Part shown: piece by piece, positions 27,002 through 34,501 of the stretch | Layout of the letters: each line of letters starts with the position of its first letter | How positions within the stretch are numbered: position 1 is the first letter of the stretch | NCBI GenBank assembly: GCA_035443825.1 | Contig: DAOMNN010000004.1 | Location: forward strand, 16,463-80,462 | Direction of reading: 5' to 3' | DNA from: DAOMNN01 sp035443825 | GTDB lineage: Bacteria; Pseudomonadota; Gammaproteobacteria; Burkholderiales; Rhodocyclaceae | DNA length: 64,000 bases | The notes under the pieces: model-generated | Told to the model about the DNA's origin: nothing | Databases searched by the model: none | The model's input: the letters and a program-made list of their open reading frames with translations, nothing else | Position numbers and translations under genes: made by a program

Positions 27002-27921
27002 AGGTCGCCGACGTATCGCCCCGGGAGTTCGACGCGCAACTCGCAGGTGAAGGCGTGTGTCTCGATTGCGGACCGTACGTGGTCCGGATCACGTCGTCGG
27101 TTCGCGAAGTCGCGACGGGGCTGCGCTTCCATTATGCGGACTTTCCGCTGCACGAGTCCCGCGGGTTCGTGGACTTCGCCATCGTCGTGCGCCATACGTC
27201 GCTTCTGAGGCGCTTCCTGCGTCCTCAGGTCAACTTCTACTGCGATGGCAAGATCCCGTTCAAGCCCGTGCCCGCATCGCAGGCGTTCCCCATGCTGGAG
27301 TGGGGTCTGAACTGGGTCATCTCGACACACGCACATGACCATCTGGTACTCCACGGCGCGGTTCTCGAGCGGGAAGGAAGGGCTCTGATCCTCGCGGCCG
27401 ACCCGGGTTCGGGGAAGAGTACCTTGTGCGCCGGACTGGTCGACGCGGGTTGGCGACTTCTGTCGGATGAGCTGACCCTGATCGATCTCGATTGCGGCCG
27501 CATCCGTGCAATCGCACGGCCCGTCAGTCTCAAGAACGAATCCATCAATGTCGTTCGCGACTTCGGGGCACACACGCAGGTCGGCGAGATCTGTGTCGGC
27601 ACGACCAAGGGCGTCGTGGCACACATGCGTCCGCCTCTCGAGAGCGTCGAGCGACGGGGGGAATCGGCTGATCCGGCCTGGATCGTGTTTCCCGGGTTCA
27701 CGCGTGACGGGAGGCTTTCGGTCCAGCGTGTGGGCAAGGCGGCAGCCTTCATGGAATTGACCCGCCACGCATTCAACTATGCGCCGTTGAGCGAATCGGC
27801 GTTCGAAGCCCTTGTCAGAGTCACCGATGCCTGCGACATCTACCGGATAGCGTATGGCGGCCTGGACGAAGTCGTTCCGCTGCTCGACCGGATGTCGCGT
27901 TCGGCGGAGCCGATCGCATGA
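26998..27921 (+). CDS. HprK-related kinase A
   Basis: 307 residues from GTG 26998, which overlaps the PqqD-like stop. The P-loop ADPGSGKST (G137-T142) follows HGAVLEREGRALIL, exactly as in HPr kinase/phosphorylase, and a serine/aspartate pair LLSDELTLID comes next as in HprK. The N-terminal ~115 residues do not match the HprK N-domain. HprK phosphorylates a serine on HPr; this relative probably phosphorylates another protein, perhaps the exported protein or a peptide bound by the PqqD-like partner (inference). Its stop overlaps the next start (ATGA). Confidence 0.82.
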   Translation: MKVADVSPREFDAQLAGEGVCLDCGPYVVRITSSVREVATGLRFHYADFPLHESRGFVDFAIVVRHTSLLRRFLRPQVNFYCDGKIPFKPVPASQAFPMLEWGLNWVISTHAHDHLVLHGAVLEREGRALILAADPGSGKSTLCAGLVDAGWRLLSDELTLIDLDCGRIRAIARPVSLKNESINVVRDFGAHTQVGEICVGTTKGVVAHMRPPLESVERRGESADPAWIVFPGFTRDGRLSVQRVGKAAAFMELTRHAFNYAPLSESAFEALVRVTDACDIYRIAYGGLDEVVPLLDRMSRSAEPIA

Positions 27922-28994
27922 ACACGACGGCGATTGTGGCGAGCGTGCTCAGACACCCACCCGTGATTCGGGATTTCGACCCGTCTCATTGGTCTGAACT
28001 GGTGCGGCAGGCCCGTGCGGCGGAGATGCTCGGTCAGTTGCGTGCGACGATCCATGCGGCCGGGATGATCCCTGAAGTCCCGGCGCGGCCCCTGCACCAT
28101 CTCGAGGTCGGCTGGAGGCTCTCGCTCCGACATCGGTCGGCGGTCGACTGGGAGGTGAGGCACGTGCGCGATGCCCTGGGGGAACTCGGGCTGCCGGTCA
28201 TCCTGCTAAAAGGGGCTGCTTACTGTGTTGCAGGCTACCGCGCCGCCGAAGGACGCGTGTTCAATGACATCGATTTTCTCGTGCCCAAGGCGTCGCTCCC
28301 CGATGTCGAAATTCGCCTGATACGTCGCGGCTGGCTCCCCGCGACGATCAGTGATTATGATCAGCGCTACTATCGGAACTGGTCGCACGAGTTGCCACCC
28401 ATGGATCATCGTTCCCGAGGCACGGTGCTGGACGTGCACCACACGATCGTGCCGCCGGTATCGGGCATTCTCCCGGACCCCGATGCGCTCATTCGGAGCG
28501 CATCCCCCGTCGACGTAACGGGTCTGGAGATGTTTTCGGTCCTCGCGCCGCCGGACATGGTGATTCATTCGGCTTGCCACTTGTTTCTGGGTGAGTTCCA
28601 CAAGGGGTTGCGCGATCTTTACGATCTTCATGTCCTGATGACGGATTTCGGGCGCGAGGAGTCATTCTGGACAGGCCTGCAGGCGCGTGCGGTCGCAACC
28701 GGCCTTGCCCTTCCGACACTGGATGCGATGACGCAGGCGCATCGCGTGTTTGGGACTGCCGTCCCCGAGGATGTCATGCGCGGGTTGCGCGCGCAGGTTG
28801 GTGCGATTTCCGTCCCACGAGTGCGCGCCTGGATGTTCGACAAGATCCTCCGTCCACCACATCCGTCCTGCGACACACGTGTGGTTCGGTTCGCACGCTG
28901 GCTTGCTTTCGTGCGGAGCCATTGGCTGCGCATGCCACTTCCATTGTTGGTCTATCACCTGGGTCACAAGGCGCTGAAGGGCGATGCGCATTGA
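27918..28994 (+). CDS. Nucleotidyltransferase-fold protein (uncharacterised nucleotidyltransferase family)
   Basis: 358 residues, 4-bp overlap with the kinase. LPVILLKGAAY and GRVFNDIDFLVP carry the KG and DxD pattern of the uncharacterised nucleotidyltransferase family (PF14907 type); H-rich segments LDVHHTIVPP and DMVIHSACHLFLGEFHKGLRDLYDLHVL follow the family pattern. Such proteins often sit in exopolysaccharide or peptide-modification loci. As last gene of the operon it may nucleotidylate the same target as the kinase. The reaction is unknown. Confidence 0.78.
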   Translation: MNTTAIVASVLRHPPVIRDFDPSHWSELVRQARAAEMLGQLRATIHAAGMIPEVPARPLHHLEVGWRLSLRHRSAVDWEVRHVRDALGELGLPVILLKGAAYCVAGYRAAEGRVFNDIDFLVPKASLPDVEIRLIRRGWLPATISDYDQRYYRNWSHELPPMDHRSRGTVLDVHHTIVPPVSGILPDPDALIRSASPVDVTGLEMFSVLAPPDMVIHSACHLFLGEFHKGLRDLYDLHVLMTDFGREESFWTGLQARAVATGLALPTLDAMTQAHRVFGTAVPEDVMRGLRAQVGAISVPRVRAWMFDKILRPPHPSCDTRVVRFARWLAFVRSHWLRMPLPLLVYHLGHKALKGDAH

Positions 28995-29015
28995 GTCCGG
29001 ATCACTGCGCAGTCG

Positions 29016-29924
29016 CTAGTCCCAGCGCAGCGAAAGCGTCTGGTTGAGCTTGGCGATCAATCGCGTGGCTTCCCTCAGGTAGCTCTGGCCGAACAGGTTG
29101 AGGTGGTTCAGGATGTGGTACAGGCTGTAGAGCATCTTGCGCTGTTCGTAGTCGTCATGCATGGGCCGGATCCGTCGGTAGGCGGCATAGAAGGCTGAAG
29201 GAAAGCCGCCGAACAGCTCGCTCATTGCCAGATCAGATTCGCGATCGCCGAAATGAACCGCGGGGTCGAAGATGACCGGTTCGCCGCCTGGCAGCACACC
29301 GGCATTACCGTGCCACAGGTCGCCATGGAGCAGGGCGGCGTCGGGACGGTAGTCGAGAAAGAGTGCCGGCAATCGGTCGATCAGGCACTCGCCCTGTCGC
29401 TGCAGGTCCCCCGTAAATCCGTTCGCACGGGCCAGTGCTAGCTGCGGTTGCAGCCGGCGGCGGCCGAAGAACAGCGCCCAGTTATCCATGGGCGTATTGG
29501 TTTGCGGAGTGCTGCCGATATAGTTGTCGCGGTGCCAGCCGAATCGCTCACCGGTCGCATCATGCATCGCTACGAGCATCTCGGCGAAGCGCTCGCCGTC
29601 TGCCGCGGACTGCAACGGGCGGATGTCGACGTGTTCGAGGATGAGGAAGGCGTGGCGGTCGTCATGCCCGTACGTGACAACTGCCGGGGTGCGGAATGTA
29701 CCGGTGGCGGCAATCGCCGCAAGTCCGTCGACTTCCGCCTCGAACATCGGCAAGGCAGTTACATCGTTGAGCTTGACGAAAAAGTGGCTATTGTCGTCGG
29801 AAACCACTAGCGCGCGATGGATGCAGCCGCCCGAGACGGCGTCGCAGTTCAGCGCACGAAAGCTCTCGCCGACAGCGTCGCGGATCGCCCGCTCGAGCGT
29901 CGCAAGCGCGGCGTGCGTGATCAT
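29016..29924 (-). CDS. Fructosamine kinase family protein
   Basis: 302 residues, start at 29924 overlapping the upstream kinase stop (ATGA). The fold is that of aminoglycoside-phosphotransferase-like kinases: VSGGCIHRA near the start, HFFVKLN lysine, LLHGDLWHGNAG catalytic loop and VIFDPAVHFGDRESDLAM metal site, which is the FN3K/YniA signature. FN3K enzymes phosphorylate sugar-lysine adducts on proteins to allow deglycation. Here it is the last gene of an argH-kinase-FN3K operon. Confidence 0.9.
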   Translation of the reverse strand: MITHAALATLERAIRDAVGESFRALNCDAVSGGCIHRALVVSDDNSHFFVKLNDVTALPMFEAEVDGLAAIAATGTFRTPAVVTYGHDDRHAFLILEHVDIRPLQSAADGERFAEMLVAMHDATGERFGWHRDNYIGSTPQTNTPMDNWALFFGRRRLQPQLALARANGFTGDLQRQGECLIDRLPALFLDYRPDAALLHGDLWHGNAGVLPGGEPVIFDPAVHFGDRESDLAMSELFGGFPSAFYAAYRRIRPMHDDYEQRKMLYSLYHILNHLNLFGQSYLREATRLIAKLNQTLSLRWD

Positions 29925-31204
29925 ACGTTGGCGATACGGGCGTTCGCGAGTGACAGCCGGGTCGACAGCACTTCGAGGAAGGCCTTGTAGAAATGCATGC
30001 GACATGTGTCCGAAGCGCGCTGCAACGCAGGCGCCCCGATCCGGACGACACTGACTTCCGTAACCGCTTCGACCGAGGCGGATCGCACGCCGCCACCCGC
30101 TGAAAACAGCGCCATCTCGCCGAAGCAGTCGCCGCTGGTGAGCAGGTTCAGCAACTTGCCGCGCTTCCTGACCCGTGCCTCGCCATGTGCGAGAAAGCAG
30201 AAATGATCGCCGGCCTCGCCTTCCTTCATGATCACCGTGCCGGGCTGGGCGCGGTCCCACCTCGAGAAGCCCACGATCTCCCAGATCTCGACGTCACTGA
30301 ATTCGCGAAAGAAGCTCAGTTCACGCAGCGTCTGGAATCGCTCCGTCTCGGGGATGACCTGCTGGCCGGCATTGAGGGCACGGTTGCGGAAGGCCTGGGC
30401 CAGGTCCTGGGAAAACTCCGACCAGTCCTGGTAGCGGCGGTCGACGTCTTTCTCCATCGCCCGGCGTACGATCGCGTCCAGGGCGGGTGGTACGTCCGGC
30501 CGGACCTCCGAGGGTGGTGTGGCCTCTTCATTCGCGATCCGGTAGAGCAGGCTGTAGTTGTTGTCGCCCTCGAACGGCAGTTTGCCGGTCAGGAGTTGAT
30601 ACATGACCACGCCGAGCGAATAGATGTCGGTGCGCTGGTCGACCGGCATCTCGCGAATCTGTTGCGGCGACATGTAGGCGGGCGAACCGACTCCCGCGAC
30701 CTGTGTGGTGTCGCTCGCGGTGTGGAACGCAGCGCCGAAATCCGAGAGCTTGATGTCCTGACCCTTTGGATCGACCAGCAGGATGTTGGCCGGCTTGATG
30801 TCGCGATGGGTGATGCCGTGGCGAAATGCATAGTCCAGCGCGCGTGTACTCTTGAAGATGATCTCGACCAGCCGATCGAAGGGGAGCAATGCGTCCGGGT
30901 GCGTGAATGCCTCGAGGGTGCCGCCGGGGACGTACTCCATGACGACGTAGGCCTCATCGTCGGCGACCGACGCGTCATAGATGTGAGCGATGTGGGGGTG
31001 GTTGAGCTTGCCCGCGAGCGCCGCTTCGTTCATCAGCAGGTGGCGGTAAAGGCGGCCGCGTTCCTTGTCGCGCAGCAGTTCCGGATGGAGTTGCTTCAGT
31101 GCGACGTCGCGCTGCGCGAACGGATCGTGGGCAAGATAGACGAGGCTGGTGGCCCCTTCGCCGATCAGGCCCTTGATTTCGTACTTGCCGATCTTGGTGA
31201 CCAC
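29921..31204 (-). CDS. Ser/Thr protein kinase with C-terminal cyclic-nucleotide-binding-like domain
   Basis: 427 residues from GTG 31204, which follows a poly-G ribosome site. A TTG at 31252 is in frame and overlaps the argH stop (TTGA), giving 443 residues. Hanks motifs: glycine loop IGEGATS (14-20), K37, HRD (133-135), N140, DFG (155-157), SPAYMSPQQ. After ~residue 300 comes a cNMP-binding fold (GEAGDHFCFLAHGEARV ... CFGEMALFSAGGGVRSASV) with the cassette FGEMAL and an arginine. The fusion resembles a reversed PKG layout. No transmembrane segment is seen. Whether it binds cAMP or cGMP is unknown. Confidence 0.88.
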   Translation of the reverse strand: MVTKIGKYEIKGLIGEGATSLVYLAHDPFAQRDVALKQLHPELLRDKERGRLYRHLLMNEAALAGKLNHPHIAHIYDASVADDEAYVVMEYVPGGTLEAFTHPDALLPFDRLVEIIFKSTRALDYAFRHGITHRDIKPANILLVDPKGQDIKLSDFGAAFHTASDTTQVAGVGSPAYMSPQQIREMPVDQRTDIYSLGVVMYQLLTGKLPFEGDNNYSLLYRIANEEATPPSEVRPDVPPALDAIVRRAMEKDVDRRYQDWSEFSQDLAQAFRNRALNAGQQVIPETERFQTLRELSFFREFSDVEIWEIVGFSRWDRAQPGTVIMKEGEAGDHFCFLAHGEARVRKRGKLLNLLTSGDCFGEMALFSAGGGVRSASVEAVTEVSVVRIGAPALQRASDTCRMHFYKAFLEVLSTRLSLANARIANV

Positions 31205-31248
31205 CGCCCCCCCCTTCGGGCCTGCGATACGCGCTCGGTCGCGCGCAC

Positions 31249-32646
31249 TCAAGCGATCATGCTGCGTGCCTTGCCGATGGCGATCCGCACCTGGTCCGGC
31301 GCGGTGCCGCCCGAGTGACTGCGCGACGCCAGTGACCCCTCGACCGTGAGCACGTCGAAGACGTCCTCACTGATCAGTTCAGAGTACACGCGCAGTTCTT
31401 CCAGCGTGAAGTCGGGAAGATCGCGCCCTCGGCGCTCTGCCTCGCGCACCGCGAGCGCGACCACCTCATGTGCGTCGCGAAACGGCACGCCTTTCTTGAC
31501 GAGATAGTCTGCCAGATCGGTGGCGGTCGCATAGCCCTGGGTGAGCGCACTGCGCATTGCAGCGGCCTTGACCCTGATCCCCGTGATCATGTCGGCGTAG
31601 ATGCGCAAGGTGTCGATCACCGTGTCGGCGGTGTCGAACAGCGGCTCCTTGTCTTCCTGATTGTCCTTGTTGTAGGCCAGCGGCTGGGCCTTCATGAGCG
31701 TGAGCAGTGCGATCAGACTGCCGTTGACGCGTCCGGTCTTGCCGCGAACGAGTTCCGGGACATCCGGGTTCTTCTTCTGCGGCATGATGCTCGAACCGGT
31801 GCAGAATCGGTCTGCGAGGTCGATGAAGCCCACACGCGGACTCATCCACAAAATGAGTTCTTCGGACAGGCGGGACAGGTGCATCATCAGCAAGGACGAC
31901 GCGGCGCAGAATTCGATTGCGAAATCACGGTCGCTTACTGCGTCGAGCGAGTTTGCGCAGATCTCGTCGAAACCCAGTTCGCGCGCGACGAAATCGCGAT
32001 CGATCGGGAAACTCGTGCCGGCGAGGGCGGCGCTGCCCAGCGGCAGGCGATTGACCCGGCGGCGCACGTCCGCGAAGCGTTCGGCGTCGCGACGCGTCAT
32101 CTCGAAGTACGCCATCAAGTGATGACCGAAGGTGACCGGCTGAGCGACCTGAAGGTGGGTGAATCCGGGCATCGGCGTCGCAGCGTGCTCCTCCGCAATA
32201 TCCAGCAGATTGCGCTGGAAGAGGCGGATCAGTTCGAGGATCCGGTCGATCGCGTCGCGCAACCACAGGCGGATGTCGGTGGCGACCTGGTCGTTGCGGC
32301 TGCGCCCCGTATGCAGGCGCTTGCCGGCATCACCGATGAGCGCGGTCAGCCGCTTCTCGATGTTGAGATGGACGTCCTCGTCGTCGAGGCTCCAGGCAAA
32401 TTCGCCGCGCTCGATTTCCTGCGCGATCTGAGTCATGCCGCGTTCGATATCCGCAAGATCGTGCGCGCTGATGATGCCCTGGCGCGCCAGCATTCTGGCG
32501 TGCGCGAGCGAGCCGAGGATGTCCTGCGGGGCCATGCGCTGATCGAAAGTCACCGATGCGGTATAACGTTTGACCAGATCCGACACGGGTTCGGAAAAGC
32601 GGCCCGACCAGGCTTTGCCCGATTGCGGGAGAGAGGTATCTGTCAT
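31249..32646 (-). CDS. argH: Argininosuccinate lyase
   Basis: 465 residues from ATG 32646. Splits argininosuccinate to arginine and fumarate, the last step of arginine synthesis. The fumarase/ASL superfamily signature GSSIMPQKKNPD is intact, as are HTGRSRNDQVAT and the catalytic histidine segment GFTHLQVAQPV. N-terminal KAWSGRF is typical. The frame is open ~700 bases upstream on the minus strand, but that part is antisense to algZ. It starts an operon with the Ser/Thr kinase and FN3K genes downstream. Confidence 0.97.
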   Translation of the reverse strand: MTDTSLPQSGKAWSGRFSEPVSDLVKRYTASVTFDQRMAPQDILGSLAHARMLARQGIISAHDLADIERGMTQIAQEIERGEFAWSLDDEDVHLNIEKRLTALIGDAGKRLHTGRSRNDQVATDIRLWLRDAIDRILELIRLFQRNLLDIAEEHAATPMPGFTHLQVAQPVTFGHHLMAYFEMTRRDAERFADVRRRVNRLPLGSAALAGTSFPIDRDFVARELGFDEICANSLDAVSDRDFAIEFCAASSLLMMHLSRLSEELILWMSPRVGFIDLADRFCTGSSIMPQKKNPDVPELVRGKTGRVNGSLIALLTLMKAQPLAYNKDNQEDKEPLFDTADTVIDTLRIYADMITGIRVKAAAMRSALTQGYATATDLADYLVKKGVPFRDAHEVVALAVREAERRGRDLPDFTLEELRVYSELISEDVFDVLTVEGSLASRSHSGGTAPDQVRIAIGKARSMIA

Positions 32647-32668
32647 AATGTTTTCGTGAGCATGGGAA

Positions 32669-32690
32669 GCCGGGCTCGCCCGGCGTTTTT
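32669..32690 (+). terminator. Terminator-like hairpin upstream of algZ
   Basis: GCCGGGC (32669-32675), loop TC, GCCCGGC (32678-32684), then GTTTTT. On the plus strand this is a textbook intrinsic terminator, yet it lies in the 69-base divergent gap between argH and algZ, with no plus-strand gene before it. It may attenuate algZ transcription or stop antisense transcripts. Confidence 0.6.
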
Positions 32691-32715
32691 GGCTTGTGGC
32701 AACTGAGCCCGAATC

Positions 32716-33732
32716 GTGGAAAGTATAAAGCAAAAGGCCGAACGCCCCCCCGTGATGCGCAGATTGCCCGACTTCCGCAACCTCGGGATCTTGCTGCGGA
32801 CGTTGTTGCTCGTGAACTTTCTCGGTTTGCTCACCGTGCTCGTGCGTGAGTCCGATCCTGCCGCGCTCACCACTGCGCTGGTCGTGATGGCGGGGCGCCT
32901 GGAGTTGCCGCTGCTTCTCGCGGTGCTGTTGCTGTTCATGGTTCAGCCCTGGCTGGCAAGGCTGGGTCCGCGGGCCGGCGTCGCCCTGATCGGAGTGTGC
33001 GTGGGCTTCGCTGTGATGGTCACGTTTCCGCTCCTGGGCGAAGCAGAGGGCGATTCCCTGTGGCGCTGGCTCGGCTGGGCGGTCGGGGCGACGGGGGCTT
33101 CGCTGTTCTATTTTGATTATCGCAGCCAGCGCTTCTCTCCCGCGCTGACCGAGGCCCGCTTGATGGCCCTGACGTCGCGGATCCGGCCACATTTCCTGTT
33201 CAATTCGCTCAATGGCGTGCTCGGTGTCATCCGCTCCGACCCGCGGCGTGCGGAACGCGCACTCGAGGAGCTGGCGGACCTGTTTCGCGCCCAGATGCAG
33301 GAGAATCGCGATCTGGTCCCGATCGCCGACGAACTCGCGTTGTGCGAACGCTATCTGGATCTGGAGCAATTACGCCTGGGCGAGCGACTGCAGGTGCGCT
33401 GGTTGCTCGATACCTGCCCGCGCAATGCGCTCGTCCCACCCTTGCTGCTGCAGCCCCTGCTGGAGAATGCGGTGTATCACGGTGTCGAACCCGCGAGCGG
33501 TCCAGCCGAGATCGTGGTGCACATCGAGCGGCGCGCCGCCGAAGTGCTGATCAGGGTGGATAATCCTGTTGCCGATGTCGAGCGCCATCATGCGGGCAAC
33601 CGCATGGCCCTCGACAACATACGTGAGCGCCTGATGCTCTTTTTTGATCTCGAGGCTCACCTCGAGACCGAGCGTCGCAACGGGCGCTATCGCGTATCGA
33701 TCCGCTTCCCCTATCGGAGGAAATCTGCATGA
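32716..33732 (+). CDS. algZ: LytS/AlgZ-type sensor histidine kinase
   Basis: 338 residues from GTG 32716 (ATG 32755 is an alternative). Four or so hydrophobic segments lie between ~25 and 135 (NLGILLRTLLLVNFLGLL; LPLLLAVLLLFM; VALIGVCVGFAVMV; GWAVGATGASLFYF). The cytoplasmic part is a His_kinase (PF06580) domain with H159 in RIRPHFLFNSLN and the ATP-lid region LLENAVYHGV and NIRERL. The partner response regulator overlaps its stop by 4 bp. In pseudomonads AlgZ/AlgR control alginate and type IV pili; here the regulon is not deducible. Confidence 0.9.
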   Translation: MESIKQKAERPPVMRRLPDFRNLGILLRTLLLVNFLGLLTVLVRESDPAALTTALVVMAGRLELPLLLAVLLLFMVQPWLARLGPRAGVALIGVCVGFAVMVTFPLLGEAEGDSLWRWLGWAVGATGASLFYFDYRSQRFSPALTEARLMALTSRIRPHFLFNSLNGVLGVIRSDPRRAERALEELADLFRAQMQENRDLVPIADELALCERYLDLEQLRLGERLQVRWLLDTCPRNALVPPLLLQPLLENAVYHGVEPASGPAEIVVHIERRAAEVLIRVDNPVADVERHHAGNRMALDNIRERLMLFFDLEAHLETERRNGRYRVSIRFPYRRKSA

Positions 33733-34490
33733 GCGATCGACCGATGCGGGTTCTCATCGTCGATGACGAGGCGCCCGCGCGCACCCGACTGCGTGACCTG
33801 CTCGGCGACATCGCCGACCACTGCCCGACCGAACTCGTCGGTGTTGCGGGCAATGGCGTCGAGGCGCTGCGTCTGCTCGAAGATGCCCCTGCCGACGTGG
33901 TGCTGGCGGACATTCGCATGCCGGTCATGGACGGCGTGGAACTGGCGCGCCATCTGGCGCGGCTTTCACCGCGCCCCGACGTAATTTTCACGACGGCCTA
34001 CGATCAGTATGCGGTCACCGCATTCGAACTGGCTGCGGTGGACTACCTGCTCAAGCCGGTACGCGCGGAACGGCTTGCCGATGCGCTGGGAAAGGCGTTG
34101 CGCAACGCTCCTCCGGATGATGAGCGCCTTGCGCGGCTCGCGCCCGGCGGGCGACAGCACTTCAGTGTCAGCGAGCGCGGCCGGATCCTTCTGGTGCCGG
34201 TGTCGGAGGTGCTGTTCCTGAAAGCGGAGCTGAAATATGTGACTGCCACCACCGCCCAGCGCGATTATCTTCTGGACGAATCCCTGGTGCAGATCGAGCA
34301 GGAATTCCCCGGGCGCTTCCTGCGCATTCATCGTAACTGCCTGGTCGCCTGCGAGGCCGTCGCCGGCGTGGAGCGGGTAGGCGAGCAGGACGGCGATGCG
34401 CGCTGGGAGATCCTGCTCAAGGGTGTTGCGGAGCGCCTGCCGATCAGCCGTCGCCAGTGGTCGGCGGTACGTCAGGCGTTGAAACTCTAG
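33729..34490 (+). CDS. algR: LytTR-family response regulator, AlgR type
   Basis: 253 residues. Receiver domain: acidic pair D12/D13 (LIVDDE), phosphoacceptor D61 (LADIRMPVMDG), conserved T in FTTAYD and K in LLKPV. The LytTR DNA-binding domain fills the C-terminal ~105 residues (ILLVPVSEVLFLKAELKYV; FLRIHRNCLV). It is encoded in an ATGA overlap with algZ, so the two form a two-component system. Confidence 0.93.
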   Translation: MSDRPMRVLIVDDEAPARTRLRDLLGDIADHCPTELVGVAGNGVEALRLLEDAPADVVLADIRMPVMDGVELARHLARLSPRPDVIFTTAYDQYAVTAFELAAVDYLLKPVRAERLADALGKALRNAPPDDERLARLAPGGRQHFSVSERGRILLVPVSEVLFLKAELKYVTATTAQRDYLLDESLVQIEQEFPGRFLRIHRNCLVACEAVAGVERVGEQDGDARWEILLKGVAERLPISRRQWSAVRQALKL

Positions 34491-34501
34491 TGCACGGCCG
34501 C

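Noticed and set aside
31468..32706. A 412-codon plus-strand frame opposite argH
   Set aside because: Antisense shadow; argH on the minus strand has the full lyase signature.
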